In this document: one piece after another, positions 8,464 through 17,824 of the stretch
Layout of the letters: the number at the start of each line of letters is the position of its first letter
Position numbering within the stretch: position 1 is the first letter of the stretch
From: a virus
DNA: 64,000 nucleotides
IMG/VR virus record: IMGVR_UViG_3300030107_006644
Coordinates: 136,795-200,794 of that record
Strand: one strand, 5' to 3'
The notes under the pieces: model-generated
What the model was told of the DNA's origin: nothing
What the model saw: only the letters and a program-made list of their open reading frames with translations
Databases searched by the model: none
Position numbers and translations under genes: made by a program

Positions 8464-8808
8464 ATGCCAAATATTCTTTTGGGTTGCCTGCTGTTTGTCA
8501 TAGGGCAAACACTGGTCTGGTTTCAGTTAAACTCTCAGTTTGTATGGGATTGGTGGAAAGACAAGCCAATACCGGCCATTGTTCTCTTCTCTGTACCGGC
8601 CAGCTTTTGCTTTTGGTATGGAGTGAGAATGGTGGTCGGAGAAATGAACGAACTATGGGGACCGAGATTGCTTATTTTTGGCATGTCTTACTTGACGTTT
8701 CCCTTGTTAACATGGCATTTTATGGGGGAGAGTATGTTCGCGCCAAAGACGCTAATTTGTGTCCTCTTATCTTTTACAATAGTAGGAGTACAACTTTTTT
8801 GGAAATGA
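8464..8808 (+). CDS. Integral membrane protein, about four segments
   Basis: 114 aa with four hydrophobic stretches rich in Trp and Phe (ILLGCLLFVIGQTLVWF, PAIVLFSVPASFCFWYG, LLIFGMSYLTFPLLTW, LICVLLSFTIVGVQLF). It could be a second holin or antiholin, but nothing proves this. Followed directly by a terminator, so it ends the 7026-8808 operon. Confidence 0.7.
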   Translation: MPNILLGCLLFVIGQTLVWFQLNSQFVWDWWKDKPIPAIVLFSVPASFCFWYGVRMVVGEMNELWGPRLLIFGMSYLTFPLLTWHFMGESMFAPKTLICVLLSFTIVGVQLFWK

Positions 8809-8809
8809 G

Positions 8810-8830
8810 GGAGCCACTGGCTCCTTTTTT
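8810..8830 (+). terminator. Rho-independent terminator
   Basis: GGAGCC (8810-8815) pairs with GGCTCC (8819-8824) over a 3-nt loop, followed by six T. It separates the small-gene operon from the virion block. Confidence 0.8.
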
Positions 8831-8852
8831 GTTGGTATTAGGGCTTTAAATA

Positions 8853-8862
8853 ACTATTTACA
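8853..8862 (+). promoter_or_regulatory. Late-promoter-like CTATTTA box
   Basis: AACTATTTAC at 8853-8862, about 30 nt ahead of the start of the 1742-aa virion-type gene. Similar boxes lie ahead of the genes at 40657, 45262, 51179 and 56796. A weak TTGGTA lies 17 nt upstream. Confidence 0.45.
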
Positions 8863-8887
8863 TAGTAGCCGCAACGTGGAGCTTTAT

Positions 8888-11800
8888 ATGAAGAAGATTT
8901 ACGAGGGCTGGCGACGTTATGTTAAGAGAGTTCAACTCGATGAGTCTCGCAAAGTTAAACGTTCGCAGCTCCAAGAAAATTTAGAAACACTGAACGAGAT
9001 TTCTCGCGAAGTCTCAGACAGAATATACAAATGGATGCGCGATGCATCGGTCATGGACTATTCGTTTGATGAATTGTTTGACGGTAAGATGCGCATGGCT
9101 ATGCCGTTCGACTCTGAAGATGCGTTGAACCTTAAGAAGGTCGTCCGCGCACTCAAGAAAGACGGTTGGCAAGCCGGCGAAATGGTTCCGTGGGAAGGGG
9201 GCATGCACAGCGCCAACAAGTTCCCCACGCGCACGGTCAAACAGAAGAGACAAAGACTTGCAGACGAGGGCGGCGGCTTTTACGAAGAAGAGATCGAGGT
9301 CGCGGATCTGGGCCTTGCCAAGAGTTATGAAAAGGAAATACCCGCAGGCCCTCGCAAGGGAGAGATCATCCAGCGTACAGACAAGCTAGGAATGGGCAAA
9401 GCAATCGCCAAACTTGTTAAGGAGAAAAAGCTAGATAAAGAGTTGCTGGATTGGTGGCTTAAGAAACAAACTTATTATACAAAAGACAGGAACTGGACAG
9501 AGATCGAGGCATTGTTCGCCAACACTGAAGTGGATTATACTGTCATTATCTCGCGCCATCCAGTCGATGTACTCCGTATGAGTGATATTGGCAGCATCAG
9601 ATCGTGCCACAGCGAGGGGCATAGTCACTTCCAATGCGCTGTGGCAGAAGCTAGGGGTCATGGACCCATCGCGTACCTTGTTCCGACGACAGAGTATGAT
9701 AAACTCATGGCCGGCTTGTATGAGGAATATGATACTGCTGATGATCCTGAGTCGGCATACGATGTGAATCGATCCACCAGCAAATTACTTAAAGCACACG
9801 CAGTGTTCAAAGCAGAAGAATATATCAAAAATCACATTACGACCATACACTCTCGCTGGTCATCGATATACAAAATAATTGACAATATCAAAACTAGCAA
9901 GGACGAGGATATGCTTGAATTCGCAATCCAAGCAGTCTTCGATGCCGACCCTGTGTATGGAGAACTAGACCCTACCGTTCGCGGCTTGCTAACTGATCAA
10001 GCTGTGATGGACGCTGTGGTTGCCAAAGCCGAGGGCAAGGAATGGTCGCTCCGTCCAGACGACACGCAGGAAGACGAACCTGACGAACCTGAAGAAATCG
10101 GAGACATATCCAAGTTTGATGATAAGGAAATCTTCAGAGACGGGCAGCGCGGAGTTAAAGGTATCGTTGCAAAGGGTCGCGTCAGGTTTAGAAAATTTGA
10201 AGATAGCGACTCGGATATGCAATTTATTGCCCCAGAGCACAGAACATATGGTGCAGTTCCTCCCGGCTTTGTCAAGTCGATGGTCAAGTGGGCCGCAGAG
10301 AGCCAAGAGCAGACGTTTAGAGACAACGGTTTTCTAGGCCGCCACCCAGAGCAGAGAGGCTTGCACGCCCCCAACTGGTACAGCCTGACTAGATATGGAG
10401 GATCGTATGAGGACACAGAAGATGGGGATGTGCTGACGGCACTCTTTCAGCACTATGACTCGGAATTTAGTTCTTATAAGCTGGGTTGGAATGTCGATCA
10501 TCACACCGAAGATGAGCAGGACAGCCTCGCCGAACAATATGAGCAGAGAGTCGACGATCTTAATGATTACGCGGCCAACAATTTGGGGCACTGCAGCACC
10601 CACGCCGAGGTTAATGATGACGGTGAAGAGCCCTATGTCTATGCCAGCGGAGACTTGTCAATCGAATTAAACCTTCTAGGCTGGGGCGGCTTGATGGAAG
10701 ACTATGTTGGCACAAACTACTATCAATCAAGAGGCGCCGATGAGGACGGCGACCCATATATTATTCCAAAGAGTTGGGGCGGTGATTATCAAAAGAGAAG
10801 ACAATTTGAAAGAGCAATCGAAGACAAGCTGGACATCTACTCGGAAGAGACGGATTGGGAGGTTAATGTTCAAAAAGGTGGAGCAATAGGTGAAAAGGGC
10901 CCAACAACAGTTTTAGAAGTGCGATTTAGATTTAGCATGGAAGATGGTCACACTCCTGATGACTACGAGAACTTTATTGATTATCTTAAGTCCGATGTCG
11001 ATGACAAATATGAGAACATTCGCGAAGGAATAAGGTTAGCACTGGTTGAAGAAGGGTACATGCTCAGAAACTACTTCGACAAGCTTAATTATGCAGCGAC
11101 AGAAGATGACGAGGGAGAAGAGATCGAGCCCGGCCCTACTCCAGCGGAGGAATTTGCTGGAAGTCTTCAGCACTTCGAATTCTATCCTCCATCGGATGAT
11201 GGCGATGGCGAAATGTTGTTCGTGTCTCGCGGGCCCGGAAAGGTTAATTATATTACAACACCCACAATGATGCCCGCCTCGCTCCGAAAGCATGACAGAG
11301 CAACAGGCTGGACGGTGGCTGATCTTGAGACAGCGTTTGGTGGCGAACGGTTCTCACTTGGATTCGGCACACCGCCGTCAGTCAAACACACAGGCCTTGG
11401 CATGCATAAGATAGCCATGGCCCTTAGCGACATACAAGAGGAAGCGGAAGCATATGCCGGCAGGCAATTGTCGCTTGACTTTGGGGAGAGATACGAGGCA
11501 CCACCCGATCAGGATGTACTTCCAGACTTTGCAAAGAATGTGGAGTTCATAACCGTTCTTGCTACACCAACTGCTTCACAACAAGCGGGACTACCAGAGA
11601 CAGGCGATAAGGACTCTAGACATTTAGGTTTTGGGATCAGGGTTAAGATTCTTTCTGTTGATTCTGAACGCGAAATTAAAGGTGCAATTGCGTTTATGGA
11701 ATATGTCGATAAGGAAATTAGGACAATTGCCAGAGCATTTCAAAGTCTATGGGAACCCGCAATTGAAGAGGCTGAAGAAACAAAAAAGAAGGCGCAAGCC

Positions 11801-14116
11801 GCAGCAGTTAGCAAAGGCACGATGGAGCAGCTTACAAACGCTCTCGACACTAAGGTGAGGAACATGCTCAACACCCCTAGGCCCGGTAATCCTGATTATC
11901 AGCCACCTCTTGTTGCTGTATTAAAGGCTTATATTGAGTGGGCCCACGCAGCATGGCCAGAAATGCACTTGCTTGAACGCAGAGTGCTTATAAATCAGTA
12001 TTTGAGGCCGCTACAGCAGGGAAGTCTCGGCACATCAGCGGGTAATTTTGAGCCGAACAGCACTGGAAGCAGTCACTCTCCACTGCACTGGAAGCGAGCG
12101 GTTCAGCAAGCCCATCGCGAAGCCGGAGCCCCAGAAGCCGTGTGGGGCAGATATGATTGGTATGGTGATGCTGATTTTAGGGATATTATAGCGAAGCACC
12201 AAGCCGAGGCCGGCATTGACAGAGATGCAGAACTTGATGCAGATATTGAGCAGGCAGAGCGTGTGCAACAACAGCTATCACCTGAAGCTGACGCAGAACA
12301 GGAAGAGCCCATCGGCCTCGCACGCTTAGGTACCGCACTCGACCGAGGTGGTGGAGGGCCGATTGTCAGGAGACACGGATCCGCCAATCCCCCCGAGCCC
12401 GAGGATTTGAGAGAGGCCATTCGGAAAGCGATAAGCGGAACTATTTACGGTAAAGGAGAAATCAAAGTGTCAAACAAAGACAAACTTAGAGAAGCAATTC
12501 GAGGAGCAATAAAACAAAAGCTAGACGAGAATTGGCTGCAGCGCGGGATGGCGTATGCAACTGGTCAAGGCGAAGAGTATGATCGCGATCAGACAGTCGC
12601 AAGAGAAAGCGAAGAAGCAAGAGAGCAAGGACTGCGTGGTCGGCCAGATCCAGATTATGAGCCACCTCCATATCTAGACAGAACATCGCAGTCAGGTCGA
12701 CGCCCGAACGATATTTATGCCGGCTCCATTGCTGAACCAGATTACTTACCTGCAGAGTACGCCGGTTGGGAGCAGGGCGATGCAACCCCTTTCGAGCAAG
12801 ATGTTCAAAATTGGTACCAGCTAGGCGGCCCGCTTGAAGTTGACGAATTTGGGTATCCAAGTGAAGACTACGAAGCTGGTACGAACTTCATGGCGGGCAG
12901 CGATCCTATGAGTGAATACTTTGTTGATCCTGTGGACAATCCTTACCTATACGATGCGATGACCGGCTGGTATGAAGGTGGCCTAGGCGACACTTGGACA
13001 GACCAGTTTGGAATGCAACGCGATTGGGCACCCGAATTGCTTTATGGAGATCCGCGAAGGCATTTAGAGACCACACAACCGCCCGAAACGTGGCTTGATC
13101 CACTGGGCTCTATGGAAATACCTTGGCGAGGACGAGCCCCCGCTGAAGGCGAGTCGCACGACATTACACAAAACATACTCGATCAATACTTCGGTACGCA
13201 CAACGACTTTGCCGGCCGTGTACACCCAGTGCACGGCGGCCGAAGCACTCATTTAGCTATCGATGCCGGCGGCAGAGTGGGCGATCCACTTTATGCTAGT
13301 TTGCCGGGCTACGCACACTTGCAACGGCGCTATGGTGGGGGCGGTAACACTGTTGGCATGGTGTCCCTAGTCCCAGATCCTAATGATCCGACGCAACCCT
13401 ACTACGTTGATCAGCGATACATGCACATGAGGTCTCACCCCGGCGGCTATACGACAAGAGGCCAACGAGTTGAGCCCGGTCAGTTAGTGGGTGAGCTTGG
13501 AGGCACCGGCACATCGACCACTGGACCTCATCTACATTGGAGCATGCAAGGTGGCGATCTTGGGACTGAATTGGGGGGCGGCGGAGTGAGGGTCGGGTTC
13601 GATCAGCCGGGAACCAGTCGAGCCCAGACAGACGCCTATTTCAATCCGCGAGTGGAGAGAGTTGCGCCTGTAAATCCGGGCCAACTGGCGACTCACTGGA
13701 AGTTCCCCGACAACAGCTATACCGTTCCAGATACATATCGGACTCCTTACATAAACCCTACGTTACTTAGCCCTGATATATGGAACTACTCCTATTACAA
13801 CCCGCCCCCGATGCAGGGCCCTGCCCCGTACATACCGATAGGCCCCGGCGATCCGGGATGGTATCCAGAGCCGGGAGAAGAAGGCTACGGAGTACTGCGA
13901 GAAAATGCCCAGACCTCTGACTTAAAAGACGCAATTCGAGAAGCTATCAAATTAAAGGTTTCCACGAGTGAAGAGGCTCACCATGGTGGGTGCGATGCCT
14001 GCGAAACTTGCGGCGAGATGCATGGTCCCGAAGAGCCTTGCGAATTGCCAACCTTAGAAGAGGCGATTAGGCAGGCGATACTTCGCAAAATAGGCAAGAA
14101 GGTTAAAGATAGATGA
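8888..14116 (+). CDS. Giant virion-type polyprotein with LytM (M23) peptidase domain
   Basis: 1742 aa from ATG 8888; a GTG at 8876 is less likely because GGAG sits six bases before 8888. The N-terminus MKKIYEGWRRYVKRVQLDES resembles a capsid-targeting peptide. Residues about 220-265 hold a conserved block (ISRHPVDVLRMS, RSCHSEGHSHF). The middle is acidic and repetitive. Basic helices of the form LREAIRxAI occur near residues 1173, 1198, 1678 and 1723. Residues about 1430-1560 are an M23 peptidase: His1455 and Asp1459 in HLAIDAGG, and HLH at 1548-1550 in GPHLHWSM, the full zinc set. It would cut cell-wall cross-links, perhaps during DNA entry. Confidence 0.8.
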   Translation: MKKIYEGWRRYVKRVQLDESRKVKRSQLQENLETLNEISREVSDRIYKWMRDASVMDYSFDELFDGKMRMAMPFDSEDALNLKKVVRALKKDGWQAGEMVPWEGGMHSANKFPTRTVKQKRQRLADEGGGFYEEEIEVADLGLAKSYEKEIPAGPRKGEIIQRTDKLGMGKAIAKLVKEKKLDKELLDWWLKKQTYYTKDRNWTEIEALFANTEVDYTVIISRHPVDVLRMSDIGSIRSCHSEGHSHFQCAVAEARGHGPIAYLVPTTEYDKLMAGLYEEYDTADDPESAYDVNRSTSKLLKAHAVFKAEEYIKNHITTIHSRWSSIYKIIDNIKTSKDEDMLEFAIQAVFDADPVYGELDPTVRGLLTDQAVMDAVVAKAEGKEWSLRPDDTQEDEPDEPEEIGDISKFDDKEIFRDGQRGVKGIVAKGRVRFRKFEDSDSDMQFIAPEHRTYGAVPPGFVKSMVKWAAESQEQTFRDNGFLGRHPEQRGLHAPNWYSLTRYGGSYEDTEDGDVLTALFQHYDSEFSSYKLGWNVDHHTEDEQDSLAEQYEQRVDDLNDYAANNLGHCSTHAEVNDDGEEPYVYASGDLSIELNLLGWGGLMEDYVGTNYYQSRGADEDGDPYIIPKSWGGDYQKRRQFERAIEDKLDIYSEETDWEVNVQKGGAIGEKGPTTVLEVRFRFSMEDGHTPDDYENFIDYLKSDVDDKYENIREGIRLALVEEGYMLRNYFDKLNYAATEDDEGEEIEPGPTPAEEFAGSLQHFEFYPPSDDGDGEMLFVSRGPGKVNYITTPTMMPASLRKHDRATGWTVADLETAFGGERFSLGFGTPPSVKHTGLGMHKIAMALSDIQEEAEAYAGRQLSLDFGERYEAPPDQDVLPDFAKNVEFITVLATPTASQQAGLPETGDKDSRHLGFGIRVKILSVDSEREIKGAIAFMEYVDKEIRTIARAFQSLWEPAIEEAEETKKKAQAAAVSKGTMEQLTNALDTKVRNMLNTPRPGNPDYQPPLVAVLKAYIEWAHAAWPEMHLLERRVLINQYLRPLQQGSLGTSAGNFEPNSTGSSHSPLHWKRAVQQAHREAGAPEAVWGRYDWYGDADFRDIIAKHQAEAGIDRDAELDADIEQAERVQQQLSPEADAEQEEPIGLARLGTALDRGGGGPIVRRHGSANPPEPEDLREAIRKAISGTIYGKGEIKVSNKDKLREAIRGAIKQKLDENWLQRGMAYATGQGEEYDRDQTVARESEEAREQGLRGRPDPDYEPPPYLDRTSQSGRRPNDIYAGSIAEPDYLPAEYAGWEQGDATPFEQDVQNWYQLGGPLEVDEFGYPSEDYEAGTNFMAGSDPMSEYFVDPVDNPYLYDAMTGWYEGGLGDTWTDQFGMQRDWAPELLYGDPRRHLETTQPPETWLDPLGSMEIPWRGRAPAEGESHDITQNILDQYFGTHNDFAGRVHPVHGGRSTHLAIDAGGRVGDPLYASLPGYAHLQRRYGGGGNTVGMVSLVPDPNDPTQPYYVDQRYMHMRSHPGGYTTRGQRVEPGQLVGELGGTGTSTTGPHLHWSMQGGDLGTELGGGGVRVGFDQPGTSRAQTDAYFNPRVERVAPVNPGQLATHWKFPDNSYTVPDTYRTPYINPTLLSPDIWNYSYYNPPPMQGPAPYIPIGPGDPGWYPEPGEEGYGVLRENAQTSDLKDAIREAIKLKVSTSEEAHHGGCDACETCGEMHGPEEPCELPTLEEAIRQAILRKIGKKVKDR

Positions 14117-16155
14117 GTTATGAAAAGATAGCTAACGATTGGAAGAGGTTTATGTCCGAGGATCTGAATCCCGACATAGAGGCTGCAATAGATCGCTCAA
14201 GTTCAACAGAGCCATCACCGGCAACGGAAGAGGACTTTGAATCGTATGCTGCTGTGGCCGATTATGTTAGTGGTCAAGGCCACGCTCCAGAGGGAATACT
14301 CGGCTTTGCCGATCAGTATGACGCTAGCAAATATCCCGATTGGAACGATAGGGTCGCTCGAACGGACGCTGAGCTGGAATCCCTGCCCGGTCTTGCTCCT
14401 CGCGAAACAAGGTTGCCGGGCGTACATCGAGGTCCGTACAGGGAAGACGCAGCTATATTTAGCGCCGCTGAATCCGAGGCTGCAGCCGAGGAAGAAAGGT
14501 TACGTCAGCGTAGAGAAGAGAACGATTACTGGAGAGACCAGCACGCTATCTCGCAAGGCTATGAAAGCTGGAATGACATGGCAGAGAACGACGAAGATTT
14601 GAGGGCAACCCTGCAGGTCCATCAGGACCGTGAGGACGAGCGCGAGCGCAGACAAGCTTACGATGAGGAATCTATGGAACATATGATTGCTCTAGGAATG
14701 TATGAACGCCCTGAAGAGCCGGAGCCGGGCCGTCGATATGGCTTTGAGGATTGGCGAGATGAAAACCCTAATGTTGCAAACGATTTCCGGGCCACAGAAC
14801 AAGTTATGGGCTCCTCTTTCCTGCAGACAGTCGACTGGGAAGGTATGTCCGATCAGGATTACGAGACGCTGCAAAGAGCGGAGTATTTGTTTTTGATGTT
14901 TGGAGGATCCGGCGCCCGTCGAGGAAATGCCGGCCACGCTCATCATGAGGATTCGGAAGAAGCAGACTCAATTTTAAGAGAATTGTATGGCACAGTGTAC
15001 GATGAGATGCTTGAGCGAGAAGATTTGGGTAAAATGGTTCGACCTGTCACAACTAGGGTCAGGGATCGCGATACCGGCGTTGTCGAGAGAGTTAAGCAGT
15101 GGCAAGAGTGTTCGGATGATGATATGCAACAGCATCCGACGACTGACGGTGATCGCGCCGGTCGCGGAACAGGCTGCAGACCCCAACTTTACAACTCTGT
15201 TGACACTAGGGATCGATACATAGACAATGCGATGGGGCAGAACAAGTATCACTGGAGTGCAGCAACGATCACCTTTCTCAACAGACATATGGCTCCGAAC
15301 TTTCGAGGACATCAGGGACACTTTGCATACATGGGCGATGCTAAACGTGCTCTAGATTCTGAAGAGTACGAAGTAGGAGATTATGTAGCTCACCGGCCCG
15401 TCGATGATGAAACCGGGACTACTCACGGACAAATAACAATAGGAGATGTCGGTGTGGGCTCTTCGTTATGTAGTCCAAGAGGAGGTACTGGTGATGGCTG
15501 GTCAAATATTGGGTCTGCCAATCACTGTGATATTGTGATCGCAAAGGATGTAGATGGAAACCTTGTCACAATGGGGGGCAATATTGCTAACGGAAGACTG
15601 GGGATCCGCGTTTTTACTTCTGATGTTAGGGCATACCTCAAGCAGCACGGCAGGCAGCCCGGCGTAGATGTTGTTAGTTGGACTCGCCCTTCGATGGTGA
15701 TCGCGCAAGCGCAACAACCCGGACCAGCCTCCGATGCATTGGCTTTAGCCGAACCTCTTCAAGAATCTAAGGACACAACAACTTTACGAACCGCAATCCG
15801 CTCTGCACTTAAGTTATTAAAAGAAGATTATATTCAAAATGTTTACGAGGCCCAGTGTTCGCTCAACATTCATAAGAAAAAGGGTGGCGATAAAAAACAA
15901 ACCTTAACAGACATTCGTGGCATCCCCGGTGTTACAATTGTTAGTGTGGTTCCCGGTACAAGTCGAGAGATGGGGCATACCTTTATAACAACGCTGTCGG
16001 TTAAGTTTGAACTCAACAATAATCTGCCGCCGCGTAATTACATTAAGAGGGTTCTGGTTCCTCACTTACGAAGAGTAGAGGGCGTCAGCAATATTCAGGT
16101 AAAGCGAATAACTAAGTTATCTAATGTGCAGGGGGAAGAAGATTATCATGGCTGA
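14113..16155 (+). CDS. Large virion-type protein with DUF2272-like and C-terminal ferredoxin-like domains
   Basis: 680 aa, ATGA overlap with the previous gene. N-terminus MSYEKIANDWKRFMSEDLNP has the same tag-like pattern as its neighbours, ending MSE. Residues 20-290 are acidic and low-complexity. About 345-520 contains NKYHWSAATITFLNRHM and GWSNIGSANHCDIVIA, recalling DUF2272/CHAP-like hydrolases, though no catalytic Cys is certain. A basic helix LRTAIRSALKLLKED lies near residue 558. The last 110 residues look like a compact alpha-beta domain (VTIVSVVPGT, FITTLSVKFEL). Probably a virion component. Confidence 0.7.
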   Translation: MSYEKIANDWKRFMSEDLNPDIEAAIDRSSSTEPSPATEEDFESYAAVADYVSGQGHAPEGILGFADQYDASKYPDWNDRVARTDAELESLPGLAPRETRLPGVHRGPYREDAAIFSAAESEAAAEEERLRQRREENDYWRDQHAISQGYESWNDMAENDEDLRATLQVHQDREDERERRQAYDEESMEHMIALGMYERPEEPEPGRRYGFEDWRDENPNVANDFRATEQVMGSSFLQTVDWEGMSDQDYETLQRAEYLFLMFGGSGARRGNAGHAHHEDSEEADSILRELYGTVYDEMLEREDLGKMVRPVTTRVRDRDTGVVERVKQWQECSDDDMQQHPTTDGDRAGRGTGCRPQLYNSVDTRDRYIDNAMGQNKYHWSAATITFLNRHMAPNFRGHQGHFAYMGDAKRALDSEEYEVGDYVAHRPVDDETGTTHGQITIGDVGVGSSLCSPRGGTGDGWSNIGSANHCDIVIAKDVDGNLVTMGGNIANGRLGIRVFTSDVRAYLKQHGRQPGVDVVSWTRPSMVIAQAQQPGPASDALALAEPLQESKDTTTLRTAIRSALKLLKEDYIQNVYEAQCSLNIHKKKGGDKKQTLTDIRGIPGVTIVSVVPGTSREMGHTFITTLSVKFELNNNLPPRNYIKRVLVPHLRRVEGVSNIQVKRITKLSNVQGEEDYHG

Positions 16156-16885
16156 TTATTATGATAAGTGGAAACGCTTTATAGCAGAGCGAAAACAGGC
16201 GCCGCACCAAATCTACTGTGATATGGATGGCGTTTTGGTAGACTTCGTTCGCGGTGCTCTTGTATCTATTAACGAGGATGTTAATAACGCCAAGCTTTCC
16301 GACAAGAAAGAGACAGGCGGGATGACTGATCTTGGCCATCTTAGACGCGCCATGAAACGAGAAGGTGTGGACACCGTAACCGAAGAGCATATTGAAAAAT
16401 TTGCAGGTGGACACTCTAAAGTGAGAAAATACGCCATAAGACATATGTATGCCAGCTTGTCTGATGATGTAGACTTCTGGGCTAATTTGCCTTGGATGGA
16501 GGGTGGTCGTGAGTTGTGGGACTCGATCAAAAAGTATGAACCTTATATTTTAACTGCGCCTATGGGCCCCGGCTCTGAAGAGGGCAAGAGAAGGTGGATT
16601 CGCAGAAATCTTTCTCCGTCGCCCAAAAAGATATTCATGTCTCACGACAAGTTTAAGTGGGCAACAGATAGCGGTGGAAACGCCAATATCTTAATAGACG
16701 ACTTTATGACCAATATTGGCCCATGGAGAGAGAACGGTGGCATAGCTGTCCATCACGATGCAACCGACCTGCAGGAAACTTACGCCGAACTGTTAAGAAA
16801 CGGCATTGAGGTATTGCGAGCCCCCGAGAGTCATGAGGAAGATCCCATGTCGTCTATGCACGATGACGACGAGGATGTTATATAA
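16148..16885 (+). CDS. HAD-family 5'(3')-deoxyribonucleotidase-like enzyme with capsid-tag-like N-terminus
   Basis: 245 aa from ATG 16148, supported by GGGGGAAGAAG and by homology to its neighbours' N-termini. Residues 1-15 (MADYYDKWKRFIAER) match a T4 capsid-targeting peptide in shape. The enzyme starts at about residue 20: motif I YCDMDGVLVDF, motif II near YILTAP, motif III Lys in HDKFKWA, motif IV NILIDDF. This is the NT5C-like group that removes phosphate from (deoxy)nucleotides. Eight-base overlap with the upstream gene. The tag suggests packaging with the genome, which is inference. Confidence 0.82.
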   Translation: MADYYDKWKRFIAERKQAPHQIYCDMDGVLVDFVRGALVSINEDVNNAKLSDKKETGGMTDLGHLRRAMKREGVDTVTEEHIEKFAGGHSKVRKYAIRHMYASLSDDVDFWANLPWMEGGRELWDSIKKYEPYILTAPMGPGSEEGKRRWIRRNLSPSPKKIFMSHDKFKWATDSGGNANILIDDFMTNIGPWRENGGIAVHHDATDLQETYAELLRNGIEVLRAPESHEEDPMSSMHDDDEDVI

Positions 16886-16988
16886 AACAAATTTCTTTAC
16901 CTCATGATAAATTAGTGGAAGAAATTACGAGAAAATAAGATTTTTATAGATCCGGCTAATAGTTACTACAGAGCGGAGGCCGTTTTGC

Positions 16989-17804
16989 ATGGGTCTAATG
17001 TCGAAAGCTATCACGATTTTTACCACAGCTATGATGAGTGGTTGCGTACAAGTTGGTAGCACTGACCCCGTTGTTGTTAGCCCGACATTACCAAATGCAC
17101 ATTTTTGCGAAGCTGGTAGCGAGGTAAACAGAGAGGTACAATCCGCACCCTCCAGAAGACTCGCAAAGATAGCGACGAAGACAAGAAACGCAGCAGTTAT
17201 GATACACCACCTCGACGGCTCACGTCGAGGTTCTGGCGTGTATATGTCTTACGACAACCATCACTTAGTTTTAACCTCTGCTCACGTTGTGCAGGGCGGC
17301 CCACCGATAGTGAGAGTGACCACGCATACCGGAGAGTCTGTTGTTGCACCTGTGGTTGTTGCGGCTCTTTCACATACAGAAGACTACGCCGTTCTCTTGA
17401 TCGAGGAACCCTTGTCTTCTGCTACAGCGATGCCATTAAAGATCCGCCAGAACTCTAGAAGCGGGATTGTCGGCGAGTCGATAGTTTACTCTGGTTCTCC
17501 CGGCCACCACGAACTTCTAACTCTTTACGGAAACGTGTCTGGTGTTGCTGCGAACGAGAATTTAATAGTACACTCCTATGCTTGGATGGGGGCTTCTGGC
17601 TCCGGTGTATTTGATGACAGAGGAAACCTTGTTGGCATACTGAGAGCTATAGACGTGAATGACGGCATAGTGGTGCCTCAACTGAATGAAGATATGGTCT
17701 GGGTTGCGCCACTGACAAGCGTAGACTTGCAGAGATTATCGCTGGTTCTGGAAATTTATGATCTAGCGAGTGAGGTAGATGAATTAAACATGCCGCAGAG
17801 ATAG
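16989..17804 (+). CDS. Trypsin/DegP-like serine protease lipoprotein
   Basis: 271 aa. The N-terminus has a short hydrophobic signal and a lipobox-like MMSGC (Cys19). The catalytic triad is visible: His99 in LTSAHVV, Asp132 in HTEDYAVL, Ser203 in GASGSGVF. No PDZ domain follows, so it is a minimal S1 peptidase. It would act in the periplasm or on the inner face of the outer membrane. It sits next to another lipoprotein gene, 20 nt apart. A lipoprotein protease is unusual cargo for a phage. Confidence 0.82.
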   Translation: MGLMSKAITIFTTAMMSGCVQVGSTDPVVVSPTLPNAHFCEAGSEVNREVQSAPSRRLAKIATKTRNAAVMIHHLDGSRRGSGVYMSYDNHHLVLTSAHVVQGGPPIVRVTTHTGESVVAPVVVAALSHTEDYAVLLIEEPLSSATAMPLKIRQNSRSGIVGESIVYSGSPGHHELLTLYGNVSGVAANENLIVHSYAWMGASGSGVFDDRGNLVGILRAIDVNDGIVVPQLNEDMVWVAPLTSVDLQRLSLVLEIYDLASEVDELNMPQR

Positions 17805-17824
17805 GCAGTAAAGGAGAGAAAGTT

